Below, piece by piece: positions 1-11,920 of a stretch of DNA of 64,000 nt. The DNA is taken from positions 1,736,834 to 1,800,833 of the forward strand of contig SSBO01000013.1 in assembly GCA_005281725.1 (NCBI GenBank). Direction: 5' to 3'. A program made the position numbers and the translations under genes. How positions within the stretch are numbered: position 1 is the stretch's first letter; each line of letters starts with the position of its first letter. This DNA is from Wuchereria bancrofti (taxonomy: Eukaryota; Nematoda; Chromadorea; Rhabditida; Onchocercidae). The notes under the pieces were generated by a model. The model saw only the letters and a program-made list of their open reading frames with translations. It was not told the DNA's origin and did not search any database.

Positions 1-483
1 GTTTCCTTTGCATTGATTTCACTCACAATTCAAGACGAAAGTGAAGTGAATCATATTCCTTTATTTGCAATTCGGAACGGAAGTTTCGAAATTTACATAT
101 GATTTAATGATTTAACTTGAAATTCAAAATGGAAATGAAACAAATTATATCTCTTTCCCATTCTCTTTATTCTTTTCCCATTCTCTTTATTCATCTATCA
201 TTTCAATTGAGCAGGATTTTCAGAAAGAAATGTAATCGATCATAGATTATACATTATTTTTTTATACTATAATAGCAATTATCCGGAATGCATTGAATTA
301 ATTAATTATGGACAGTAATATTATGAAAATGAAATGTTAAATAATTTTTAATAATTTCTTCCACCTGAAGTCAATTCTTTATTATCATTATAAATTATTA
401 ATGATTATTTTTTTGTTTTATAGTAGCAAAGATGTATTGTAATAAAGAACAACAATGAAAATTAATTCAAATGCATTTTCATA
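1..483. other. AT-rich flank with no gene seen
   Basis: This stretch lies downstream of the minus-strand SH2-pseudokinase stop codon. I see no open frame or splice structure in it. A 20-bp unit of the form tctttcccattctctttat occurs twice in tandem at about 152-192. Its role is probably 3' UTR and intergenic sequence, by inference only. Confidence 0.5.
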
Positions 484-3400
484 CTAATTGTTGTTCTTAA
501 ATTCTTGCCATACAAATGACATTTTAGGTCTTTTTTCTGGATTTGCTATCCAACATTCATTTACCAATTTTCTGAACCAATGTGGAACTGTTGATGGTAC
601 GGCTAAAAAAAAACAAGTGTTGGGAAGAAGAAAGAGAAATAATAATAATAAAAGTATTATGACCATTTTGTTTTATTTGTTATTTTGTATATTTTTATTT
701 GCTGTCTATCTTGTTTTTAGTTTTAGCTTAATTTTTAAAATTTCTCATGTTGTAATTAGAGGACAATCTTCAGTTTGTATTTTTTTTTTTATTCTTTTCT
801 GTTTTTTTTTTAATTCCATTGTTTTTCATTTTTTCTCTATTTATTGCATTTTTTTCTATATTTTATTTTTTTTTCTACATTTATTTTATTCTTAGTGTGG
901 TTGTTTTTTTCTAATTTTTTTAATTTTGTTTTGTTTTTTATCTTTTATAAGTATTTTTATTTTAGGATTCTGTAAGTATTTATTTTAGATATTTTAGGGT
1001 TGTTTATGTTTCTGAGATTTTGGGGTTTTTTTTTTTTTAAATAATAATTTCTGTAATGATTCCGGTTTCTTCTCTTTTTTCTCCTTTCTTCTCCTTATCT
1101 ATTTAGTTTTTTTTTGTGAAATAAAACAGATGAACGTACGGTAATAAAGATTAAAATTTTTGAATTTAAAAGAAAAAATTGAAACTAACTTGGACGAACA
1201 TATGGATTTTTAGCAATATATTCAAGAATATTTTTATCCTCAATTTTTCCATGTGGTATTTTTATCGTTAAAACTTCATGCATTAAAAATGCAAATGCGA
1301 ATACATCTGATTCGGGCGTTAATAATTTTGTTGTCAAAACTTCTGGTGCAAGCCAGCGTTTATTTGGTAATTTATTTGGGTCTACTTCTTTTGTTCTAAA
1401 TTGTTTCAATGTATTTTTTTATTGAATTTAAATCAATTTTTTAATTATTGGAAATAAGCTCAATACACACTGTATGTTTAAAAAAAAATAATTATTCAAA
1501 ATATAATAATAAAACTATTTTTATAAAAGCAATCATTTTTGTTGATGCAATTATATTGTATTATACATTTCAGGTAGTAATTTGTTATTAAAAATTTCTT
1601 AGAAATTTAAAATAACTTCTAAAAGTTTATTTCATTTTTATAATAAAAAAAAGAAAGGAAAAGAAAAAACAAACAAGTGAAAGAATTTTACTTGGCCGAA
1701 AAGAACAAGAAAAAACAAATAAAAGGATTTACTTGGCCATAACTACATGATGAAAGCCACCAATGTAATAAGTCGGTTTAGCTATTTTATCATTATTTAT
1801 ATCAACAAATATATTTTTAGCTCTCAAATTTCCATGAATGACAGGCATCTTTTGACAATGATATAATTTCTGTGCTATATATCGTAGTATCTGCTTTATG
1901 CAAAAAAGAAAAAATTACAAAAAATACAGAAAAAAGTGTTGAAATAAATTTTTGAAGAATTTCAAATAAAATCTTTTATTTTTTTAATTGAAATCCTAAT
2001 GTCCAATTTGATGTCGAATTGTACATACAATATGTAATTCCTAAACATAAAAATTTGTTAAATTAATTTTTGAAATCTCTTGAATTTTGTTAATATTGTA
2101 AGAAATAGAATGATGTTAAATTAATTTTTTAAATTTGTAGAATGATTTTAATGATTAAAAAAAATTTGTCAAATTAATTTTTAAAAGTTGTTGAATTTCA
2201 TTAATATTGTATGAAGTAGAATAATTTAAGTGGTTTAAAAAAATTTCAAAATTTGTTGAATTTTATTAATATTGTAGGAAGTAAGATAATTTCAAGAACT
2301 AATAATGCGAGAGACAACTATTTGAATTTTCTATAAATAAACAAAGATGATTTTGAAATGGAATTGTTATTGAAATAATTTAAATTTTATATAATATAAT
2401 ATATAATTATTTTTTATAATTGTTTTGAAAATTGTGCAAGAATTTTTCATATATTTTCAACATATTCAAAAAGTAACAGAAAAAATTCAATTTGTTATTT
2501 GATTAAAATTTGATTCATATATATATTAATTATAAAGAATGTTCATTTCGTAACTACAAGTAGTCTTGTCATTTTTTTTCAAGTAATACCTATTTCACGT
2601 AATTTTTATTCATTAATTTATGCTATCAATAAATTATTTTATAAAAAAGAAATTTAGATTTTAGGAAATTTAAATTGAATAAATTGAAAATGTTACTCGG
2701 AATAAATCATCAATTATTGCTGCAGTACAATCATCCATTTCCTCTAAAACGATTGGTTGTTCCGTTATTGTTTTAATAAAACCTTTTTTGGTGAAATAAC
2801 GAGTTGCTTTATAAATCTAAAATTGAAACAGTTTGAATTTAATTAACAATTAAGTTGCAATCACATACATACATGCATATAATAAGTATTAACTTTAATG
2901 AATAAAGTAATAAATGTTTAAAAATATTAAAACAAGCTTACTGTTGATCGTTCATCTTTGCAAATTAAATTACCAATACTGATTTCTAATTTATCTTCAA
3001 TTTGCATATTTAAAAATGAATATTCAGTTGTCAGGTAACGACATCCCTGACATGGTTGTATTGCTCTATTAGACGTACATTACGTTTTCTGTTTGTTTTT
3101 AAACTATTTACCTAATGAATAAAGATGATTAAACTGATCTATTTAAAGTTAACTAATTATTGATATGAATATGAAGTACCAAAAATAAATAAATTCTAAA
3201 TTTATTGAATTATATTAAAAGATTCCAATAAATTTAAATGTTTTATTTGATTACAATCGTAAAATCTAGCCTTTTATGCAATTTATATTTTTTAAAGTTT
3301 GAATTTGAAAGTTTTTTTTCCAATTTTAAATGCAAATTTAAAGGTTTCAAAGTTTGTAAATTTTATATTTTGTACAACAAAAAAGAAATGCTGAAATAAA

Positions 3401-4843
3401 GTGGAAAGAATCAATATTAAATCAATCATAGAATGTTTCACTTACATTATTCTTTTGATACGAATAAATTAATCGCCAAACTGATCGACTCTGTAAAACA
3501 GTTTTCTCAATTCAATAATAATAATTTCTATCACCTCGTATCTGCAAAAACAAAAAAAAAAAAAAAAAACAAAAAAACGAAAAAAACAAAAAAAATTACT
3601 TGAAAAATGAAATATTAAAAGAAAATTTATCTGAAAAATGAAATATTTGAAAGTTGATATTTGTCAAAACAAAATTAAACTATATTTCATTTCACCAAAT
3701 ATCTTATTTTGTGTAATGCAATGTAAATTTGAAATTTTAATTAGAATTCCGTTTCATATTTCTGATTTGTTTGGCTGAAGAAACCTGTTTTGTTTGACAA
3801 AATTCAATGGGAAAATGCACTGCCAGATTGCCTGGTTCATTTGATTTTACTGATAAACGTAATTTGTTATCATGACTACGAGCCAAAAGATAATCTCCTA
3901 AAAGTATTTTTTAACTTAAATTTGATTCAACTAATAATATTTGCATAATAACTGAATAATTAATGAGTTGATGGACAATTATCAATAACACTGTTAGCGC
4001 AAAACAATGAAATTTTTGTAATATCAAACTTTTCCAATCATATTCAAGAAACAATTTGATATATTATAATTAGAAATTAATTTAATTAATATTACCAACT
4101 TTGGACATATTGTCCAGTATTTTGATGCATTGTACTTTACAATTAGTAATGAAAAATTTTTATGCAATTTTAAAATTTTACACTTTTTTTACTAGTAATT
4201 AAAAAAAATTATGCAATTTAGTAATTAAAAAAGATTGAATTTGCATAATTCAAAAAATAAATAAAATAAGTGGAAGCAATTGAACTGAGAAATTCTTTAA
4301 GATTGAATACCAGGTTTTTTTAGGAATTTCAGTTCGATATGCCATTCCGGAACACGTCCCAGGTAGAAATCCATTTCTTGAACTGATATAGGCTTCAGTT
4401 GTACCCATTCTGAACGCAGCTTACTCTTTAATAATACCATATCTACTGGCGTTGGCCACACATGCTCAAATTTCACCTGCATTAAAAATGATTAAAACAA
4501 ATAGTTATCAATGATTGGTATAAATTAAAGAAAGAAAAATTTGTTATTTAGGAGAAAAAAAAATTTTTAAAAATTACTTTGAGATGGAAGTTATCAATCT
4601 TGTATAACTAATATTCAAACTATCGGTATCACTTATACATATATATTTATTTATAATAATTAATGAAGCTTAAGTTTTTTTCTTTTTTCTTTTCTAACAT
4701 TTATTCATTTTGTATGCAAAATACTTAGTAACATTCTTTGGCAATGAAAATACTAGAAAATTATATTTGAAATTAATTTTTTTCCACAAATATTATGGAA
4801 GTTTTGAAGAATAAAAACAAACCTCTGCATCCAACACTAACAT
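484..4843 (-). CDS. SH2 domain plus pseudokinase (tyrosine-kinase-like)
   Basis: Nine minus-strand exons join in frame: 4843-4823, 4476-4311, 3897-3785, 3490-3446, 3046-2942, 2816-2697, 1890-1733, 1395-1190 and 602-484, giving about 350 residues. Residues 43-135 form an SH2 domain, opening MDFYLG, with GDYLLARS at the FLVRES position and VWRLIYSYQ in the C-terminal helix. The kinase-like part follows: a glycine-loop remnant (SIGNLICKDERST), hinge PIVLEEMDD, catalytic loop HGNLRAKN (209-216) in place of HRDLxxxN, IGGF (233-236) where DFG belongs, APE (259-261), and ECW...RP near the end. There is no room for the beta3 lysine and alphaC helix, so catalysis is very unlikely; scaffolding in phosphotyrosine signalling is an inference. 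HGN also occurs in JAK JH2 pseudokinases, but kinship with JAK or with nematode Fes/Fer-type SH2 kinases is unresolved. I chose the ATG at 4843 because a poly-T acceptor (possible SL trans-splice site) lies 7 nt upstream; further 5' exons are not excluded. Confidence 0.75.
2056..2290. repeat. degenerate intronic tandem repeat
   Basis: Inside an intron of the SH2-pseudokinase gene, a motif close to gttaaattaattttt, then ttgaattt, then taatattgta, recurs about three times with a period of roughly 100 bp. It is AT-rich and diverged, and no coding potential is seen. Confidence 0.4.
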
Positions 4844-4870
4844 ATCGTTTCTGTAAAAAATTTTTTTTTA
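4844..4870 (-). promoter_or_regulatory. possible trans-splice acceptor of the SH2-pseudokinase gene
   Basis: On the minus strand a T-rich tract ends in acag at 4854-4851 and is followed, after only 7 nt, by an in-frame ATG at 4843. This matches a nematode spliced-leader acceptor. It could equally be an ordinary internal acceptor, because the frame stays open back to the AG. Confidence 0.3.
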
Positions 4871-5116
4871 GAAAAAACTTTGTAAAATTAATTAATTAGT
4901 GAAATTTATATCATAAAAATGAGCTAAACATGCGTCTTCCATTTGTTTTGGTTCATTTAATGTTAGAGAAATGCGAAAGAAAAGTCAGAGAAATGCAGTG
5001 TTTCATGTTCATATCGAAGTATTAAAGCTTAAGTACTAAAGTACTGAGGTATTGAGTACTGTAATATTCATGTTTACATTGAAGTAACTAAGAATAATTA
5101 CATCTGTAACATCCTC

Positions 5117-5290
5117 TTTTAAAATAAAGCAAATAATATTGAAAAATAACAGTTTTAATGTTAATTTAATACCAATTTTAAAATAAAGGATTAATTATTG
5201 AAAATATCAATTTTAATGTCAGTTTTAAAATAAAGCATTTAATAATGAAAATATCAATTTTAAAATGAAACACTTGATATTAAAATGAAG
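5117..5290. repeat. short AT-rich tandem repeat
   Basis: The phrase ttttaaaataaag recurs at 5117, about 5176 and 5223, each followed by taat(a)attgaaaatatcaatttt-like sequence. This gives units of about 45-60 bp in roughly three to four imperfect copies. Confidence 0.5.
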
Positions 5291-5549
5291 TATACTCAAA
5301 TGAAATTTAGGTATATAAATTTCTCATAAAAAATTTCAGCACAGAAATACAACGATAACTGACCAACCAGTAAACGATTATGGACTGCAAATGAAAATTC
5401 AGCAAGAAATAATTTTTATTTCATTTAACTAAGTTTTTTCAACGATAAATTTGCTTGTTGAAAAAAAAATTGAAATTTAATATGCTAAAAAAAATTTATA
5501 CTCGATCTGTAAAACAGAAATTTTCAAGCAATACAACTGTTTTATTTGA

Positions 5550-5845
5550 TATAAAAATTTATTCATTAGATTTTATCTCTCAAATATGAAATTCATTTAT
5601 TGAATACTTATTTTCCAATTGCATTAACTAAAAAGTTATAAGCTACTTGTTTAACGAACTTTCGTTGTTTTATAATCCAAATTTACTTGTAATGTTGAAC
5701 TTCCGAAGTGATCTTTCAATCTGACAAACACTCTCATAAGTAAATGAATACTATAAATTAACTTTTACTATTTAAAGAGTTATAGTAATAGCTTTCTACT
5801 TACTTGTAATCATTAACTTTGTTATAAGCTAATGCACTAACTATA
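5550..5845 (+). repeat. dispersed repeat, copy A
   Basis: This segment is about 90% identical by eye to 30571-30895 in the same orientation, best from 5664 to 5830. Shared landmarks include gatctttcaatctgacaaac and cactctcataagtaaatg. No reading frame is conserved. The sequence gttataagct sits near both ends of the best-conserved core. It is probably a member of a non-autonomous repeat family, but the termini cannot be defined from two copies. Confidence 0.6.
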
Positions 5846-7395
5846 TTAAAAGTTGAAGTCATTGTTTTCATTCAATTTTTTGAATATTGAAAAACTTTAA
5901 TTTGGTCCATCGCAACATCAAAACACTAATTAAATTTACATTTCAACAAATGATGGTGTAATAGCAGCAATAACAATGACAATTTAGTGAACTGTTGGTA
6001 TAATTTAATATTCAATTTGTCCATTTTTTTAATATTATTAAATAAGTGAGCATAAAATTTTAAGAGCAAACAATAAAGTTATTGCTAACGTAATGAAATT
6101 ACGTTAGCAATAAATAGAAGATATATCACTTTAAAAAAAGAACTCCCCAGACATTTCTATTTATTTCCAGTTCAATAATTTTATTAATTGTTGCAAAATT
6201 TAAACTGCCAGGTATATTAAAGAAAGTTAACAAATAAAAATCAGAACCAAACTGTTATTAATTTTTCATCATTTAATGGATGGTTACTAACTAGATATCC
6301 ATTAATTTGCATGGCATAATATGAACGAGCGATAAGATCATCGATAATCGATTGAAGCGAAAAATGCAAAAAAATATGAAATAATCACTTACAATTCACT
6401 AATTTTGTTACTGAATTGTTAATAAGGTTATTCCCAATCTACTGAATGACGAATTCTTCATCAGTTTGAAATTTTTAGAGCACATCCTAGTTGCATATAT
6501 ACCCCATTTAATATATTATTAATATTTTCACATGCAATCAAATGGGAGGAATACGTTTATAAGAAATTTTATCCAGCAAATAACGAAATGAGATCATCGA
6601 GAGTGTAAAAGTTTACGAGCGCAAAAAATATCTCAAGATAAAAACATATGCAAACAGTTACAAAGAATTAAAAAAAAATGTCTCAAGTTTCTTTTTCTTT
6701 CTCACGAAACTTTTAAAAAATGCGCTATTAAAAATTCCCACAAAAACAGAAATACAAAGAGGGAACAAAAAAGAACAAGAAATATAACAGGTCTTTGGTG
6801 CATTTAGGAAGAAAATTTTTCATCCTCATTATTATTCTTCCTGCTTGGAGAAAGATAACTAGTGAGCGAAGAAGCATAGAAAAAGATAAAGCTATTACAT
6901 TACAAATGAAATTTATGAAGGAAAGCTAATTACCACGACAATTACAGAAAAACATTTTATAATGAGGACATCACAGTTTATCAAAAACAAAGCTGTATAT
7001 TTTGAACGTAGCAAGAACTTGATATTGATAAAGTCATTAGACAAATTTCTGAAACTGAATTTTTAACCCCGAAATTCCATGGATAACATGATAACACATC
7101 AAATAACCTGATTTCGTAAGTTCCACTTGCTTTCTTGGCAACAAATACAACACAGTTTATCATGCAGCGACTAGAAGAGTTAAAATCATTACATCATATC
7201 AAAAATGAAGCAACACTACAAAATTACATTTTCGATACTGCTAAAAATTAAAAAATCCCCTGTCATAAAATATGTTAACAAGTCTCTTATAAATTGCTTA
7301 TAAAGTTAGTAAGATGAAGCCTTCTACACTCGCTATCGATGAAAATCAAACAATTATCAATTTTATAATGAAACAAGAAAAAAGTTGCAGGAAAT

Positions 7396-8543
7396 TCAAT
7401 ATGCCAATAAAAATATACCCGAATCCCGCTGCTTTCTCCGTAAAGCCGATTGACCGCCACCAGTTTGAGGAGCAACAAAACTTCTGTTCAACTCATCTTT
7501 CTTGCGCAACAAATCACCGAAATCATCTTCTGGCAAGCAGAAATCCGATTGTTCCAACAAACCATCTGGTATTGCCTCATTTTTCTCAATCTCTTTCATA
7601 TCATACATATTTTCTAATTTTTCCCAAATCTGGAATTAACTCTATCATAAAACAAACATCTTCTAAATGTGTTTTGAAAAAGCAATATTGAATTAAATCA
7701 TTTTTGCACCATTTTGCACATCATGTTGAACTCATCCATTGCAGATTTAGTTTTTCAAATTTAATTAAAGTATTGTAGCGTTTAATCAAATTAAAACTGC
7801 TTGTCTCCTATCACTGAAATAATCTTGCCACATTCAGTAAGAGTTACTTTTGTGAACGATAACTACATCACTTAAGTTATATTCAATCAACAATGAGCAT
7901 GAGTCAACATTAACATTGCCGTTATGCAGCAAAGTAAGGAAATTTAACATGATAATAGACAAACCAATTCAGCAGTAGGTCTTATTTTATATCTTGGTTT
8001 AAAAACACGCGGCTTTCCTGTAGTATTTCTTTTGGTAGTAAGTTCATGTAAATCTTCTGATGTTAAAACATCCTCAAAATCGGTATCTTCGTCTTCATAA
8101 ACGTTGTTCATGTAATCAACAAGACAACCCATATGGAAATGTTTTGAAATACCTGAAAAATTCATAGCATAAACTATTCATAAATTTCCAATATCTATTT
8201 GCATGGACCTGCAAAGAATTAAGTAGAGAAGAAAAAAAAAAAGAAAAACAGAAGTGAATCGTTGCATACCATCTTTTTGACAACGATGGAAAATCTTAGA
8301 TTAAAAAATTGCTATGAATAACATAAGATGCGTAATATCAATGCAAACAGCGGATAAAATCATAGGTTTTAAGAATAAAAAATCCACCATAAAAAGTTTA
8401 CCTGCCGGTTTATGAGATAAGAGTTTTTTGAAAAGACGTATTTCGGAATCGATGCACCATTCGGATGAAGATTGCTGCAATTCTTCAACTTCTATCACTG
8501 AACTTTCTCGGCCACTCAAAGACAGTGAATTTTCTTCCTCCAT
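7396..8543 (-). CDS. MRGBP/Eaf7, NuA4/TIP60 histone acetyltransferase subunit
   Basis: Three minus-strand exons (8543-8402, 8152-7965, 7629-7396) encode 187 residues in one continuous frame. Residues 33-58 carry the Eaf7 signature: EWCIDSEIRLFKKLLSHKPA, then GISKHFHM, closely matching human MRGBP (HKPVGVNRHFHM). The second half of the domain, IWEKLENMYDMKEIEKNEA, starts exon 3 at residue 111. Known family members bind MRG15/MRG-domain proteins in the nuclear NuA4/TIP60 complex. In human MRGBP the two halves are about 20 residues apart; here some 50-60 residues rich in acidic, then basic, residues intervene, encoded by exon 2. The start follows an N-terminal acidic and serine-rich stretch. The C-terminus runs to a stop at 7396; a GT inside the last exon near GGGTATATT could be a donor to a further unseen exon, so the tail is less certain. 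Confidence 0.85.
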
Positions 8544-11500
8544 TAGCTTTGAAGTTCTAAAATGATTCTTGCCTAAATAAAATCACCTAGACAATCAGAA
8601 ATTAAAGCAATCGCATTGCTTTATCACTTGTATATTAGCAAAGTTACAGATACTGAAGAAAAGACCGGATCGAACTACGCGAGAAATTGAAGAATTCTAC
8701 CGGTTCTAACTGTGAAATAATTTTATGATTATAAAATTATGATGGTTATATGATTATAAAATCGCAGTTTTGATTAATATAACATTACTAAAAAAGGGAA
8801 ACAAAAAACAACGTAATCGGGAACCCCCTAGAGATTCTAACCTACGCATCGTTAAATTCTGTAAACAAAATTATCAAAAATGTGCAGTGATGGAGAAGCC
8901 AGACAAATATGTTTCTTAAGTGACATTCTGTTCCAGTGAATAAAAATGCTCGTGATAAAGTCACTTTGTGATACTAAGACAAATATCTTTCCCAGACATG
9001 ATGCATATATTCGATCAGCTTCTTAGGAAACTAAGATAAAAATGATTACATGTATAACTATTCATTTTAAATTAACTTCCCTATAACTATATTCAAATTT
9101 TTTTTCTATTGTTCATATTCGATCGGCTACTTAGGAAAGTATGGTGGCCGGGGAAAAAATACAAGTTAAGCTTTATAAAAACAAAAAAACTGCTAAAAAA
9201 TCACAAAAAAAAAGCATAGAAATATGTCCTGTAAAACAGAACCAATAACAAATGATCATTTGTTTAACATGGAAGATAACTAATTCAGAAATGGATTTCC
9301 TATTTCAAAGCAATCACTCTCGACTTTTTTCTAGCATTCAGAAATTCATTTAGTAGAGTGAACGGATTACAGAAACTCAAGAAAGTAATTTATCACTAAG
9401 TAAATAAAGTAATCAGAACTACACAGATACTTTTAGTCCATTAAAAGAAAAAAAAACCTTACAAAAATTCGTATAAAAAATCTTTAAAAAAAGACTTACA
9501 GAAATTAATATATTTGCTTGAATTTAACATTAATTTTCCTGAATTAGCCAAAATATTAGCATAAATAAGCTAAATCCATACAAAGTCTGCCATTTAAAAC
9601 ATACCATCTCGGCTTCAGGGAAAAAAAGACAATAAAAGAAACGAGTAGAGAAAGGAAGTGAACTTCAATAAAAGAAACTGAAAAACAGAAGAAATGCAAA
9701 TATTTATAACTTGCATTAAATCACGTACGTCATCTATCAAATGGATTTACTATACATAAATTTTTACATTACAGTCTCATACATTGTATTTGGAGGGGGA
9801 GGGGGTAAAATATATTTGAACTTTCAAGCGATAACGAAAAGAGTAGAATTACCAAGTTTAGATTACAGTAGTAGACGTACCACAAAAGTACATGCACGCA
9901 AACGTATGCGAAAAGGTGAGAAGACGTCGGCCAAATCAGTTCAACGAGGTAGTAAAAAAAAAGAAACCCCATTTGGGAATCTATCCCGTTGTGCGACTGT
10001 CACAGTGTGTCGTAATGCAAGTTCACGTCCCGCTACTATCTAACAATTGAGCCTATGTTATAATGGCATATTTCTAGAGGACATTTTGCTAATTAATTAC
10101 GGTTTAATATTTACTAGTTGATTAAATTCTTATAATAGATTAAAATTTTACGGATTTTTTATTTTTTTAAGAAAATCACCATTTTACGCTTTATTACAAA
10201 TCATAGATAATCGGTAAGATAGTTTGATCATTTGACATCATTTCAGAAATTCTACCGTTTCAGGAATATTCACATATGCCTGCGATCTTTTGTTTCTCTT
10301 TTTCCTGTTTTATCTGATAATTTTCATTTTCTGGAATATTATTATTAATTTCTTCCTCTAAATTTTGTTATTATCGGAAAGAAAATTGACAACTTTTATA
10401 GAATATGAACAAGTCTGTGATGTCGAAATATATCATTTTTTTTTAGAAAAAAGTAAAAAAAAACTCGTGATAGTATTTCCAAGAAAACAGAATTTTTTTT
10501 GTGAATCAAGAAAGAAAGGCTATCAGATAGATCAAATATAAAAAAATACAATGCAAGATTTAGAATTAAAAAATATTCCAGAAGAATCAAATACAAGAAA
10601 TGGAAGACTTGGAATTAAAAAAAAAATGATTTGAAAATGATATTATTTCGACCATTTCAAAAATTATTAAATATTCCATCAATTTTATTTTCTAATGTAT
10701 AAAAATCTTTAATTAGAGATTGTTTAACATTTCAGTATTAAAATGTAATAATTGTTATTGTGTCAACAAATATCCGAAAAATATGGCGTTTTCATGTTGA
10801 ACATAAATATATTAAAAAATTCAATTGCTTAAATCAATGTTTTAATTTAGTTTAATCTGTGTTAGTTAATGCTAACTGACACAAGATTTTTAGCAATTTA
10901 TGCCAATAAAACATACTACCGAAAAAATTTTTACCCAAATTCATATAACGAAAAAGACAAATAATGGAATGAGAAATGTAATCAATTATTTTAAAAATTG
11001 AGAATTTAACAAAAGCGATTAATTAAAAAGCATTACTTCATTTATCAATAATTACCAACGATTATAATTTCAAATTTTAAACGCTTCGCTAATTTGAAAT
11101 AAATCAGCACTGTTAAAAAACTTTTTTGTATTTTTATCTATTCATAATTCATAAATCATTTAAAACTTTTGGAGTTTGTAATTAGTAATAATTAATCATG
11201 TCTGATTAATCTTCAATCAACTATTAAATCCATAACCAAATATTGAAATTGTCTAAATCAAATAAAATACATATAATAGATTAATAAAAAAAAATCATGC
11301 AAACTCCATAACATTATTGATATCCACTAAAATTTTGAATTTGAAAAAAAAAATATCAGTTAGAACTTTGCTATCTAACGTATATTTCTGCTATTTTCAT
11401 TATTTTCAATATTTTTTTAAAATTTTACATTTGAGATGATTTAAGTTTTTTTTTTAAATTTTTCATTACATTAGCATTCCTCAACTTAAACAAAACGACG

Positions 11501-11920
11501 ACAAATAAAAAATTAAAAAAAAATTTCGTTTTTTTGATTTTTGTTTGTATGAAACAAAAACGAAAAAATAATATTACAACAACAATTTTTATGCATTTCA
11601 TGAGAAAAGTTTTTTAATGATGATATATATTTATACATATGATATGTGAAATAATCTTTTAAAATGTTAGACTATTTGCATCAACTTTTTGAGAATTTTT
11701 TTTCCCGCAGATTAAAATTTAATGATAAGATTTCTTGAGAAAAATACCACCTCATTCTTTAATGCTTTTCCATTCATCATTTTTCATGTGTCATTCATGG
11801 TATTATCAGTTTAAAAGTTTTTAGAATTTTCTTTTTTTTTTTTTCTTTTTGCTGATAACTAATAATCTATTTTTATTAATAATCTATTTTTATTTTTACT
11901 GACAATCTATTTTTTTAAGG
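8544..11920. other. divergent intergenic region
   Basis: This 3.4-kb gap separates the 5' ends of MRGBP (minus) and the chitin-binding gene (plus), so it should hold both promoters. No TATA-like or operator motif stands out from the AT background. The only compositional anomaly is a less AT-rich island at about 9830-10045, listed separately. Confidence 0.5.
9741..10043 (+). CDS. doubtful 100-codon open frame in a GC-richer island
   Basis: An open frame with ATG at 9741 and TAA at 10041 would encode 100 residues, with a hydrophobic start, a GGGGG run and a strongly basic middle and end (for example KVHARKRMRKGEK). I recognise no domain. The part from about 9830 onward is visibly less AT-rich than its surroundings, which is why it is listed. 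It could be a real short gene, an exon, a regulatory island or chance. The position between two divergent genes favours a regulatory or non-coding explanation. Confidence 0.15.
   Translation: MDLLYINFYITVSYIVFGGGGGKIYLNFQAITKRVELPSLDYSSRRTTKVHARKRMRKGEKTSAKSVQRGSKKKETPFGNLSRCATVTVCRNASSRPATI

Larger units (their letters stand above)
4851..7395. other. intergenic region between two minus-strand genes
   Basis: About 2.5 kb of AT-rich sequence with a small tandem array (5117-5290) and one copy of a dispersed repeat (about 5550-5845). Several short frames start and stop here, but none links with splice sites into a believable gene. Undetected 5' exons of the SH2-pseudokinase gene or 3' exons of MRGBP could lie here. 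Confidence 0.4.

Noticed and set aside
488..895. 135-codon plus-strand open frame
   Set aside because: It is antisense to the last exon of the SH2-pseudokinase gene and otherwise translates poly-T tracts into Phe/Leu/Ile runs.
6300..6365. Possible upstream exon of the SH2-pseudokinase gene (LIARSYYAMQINGYL, donor gttagt)
   Set aside because: No acceptor precedes it, and in the phase needed to join exon 4850-4823 it makes a stop codon.
7314..7691. 125-codon plus-strand frame
   Set aside because: It lies antisense to exon 3 of MRGBP, whose protein similarity is clear.
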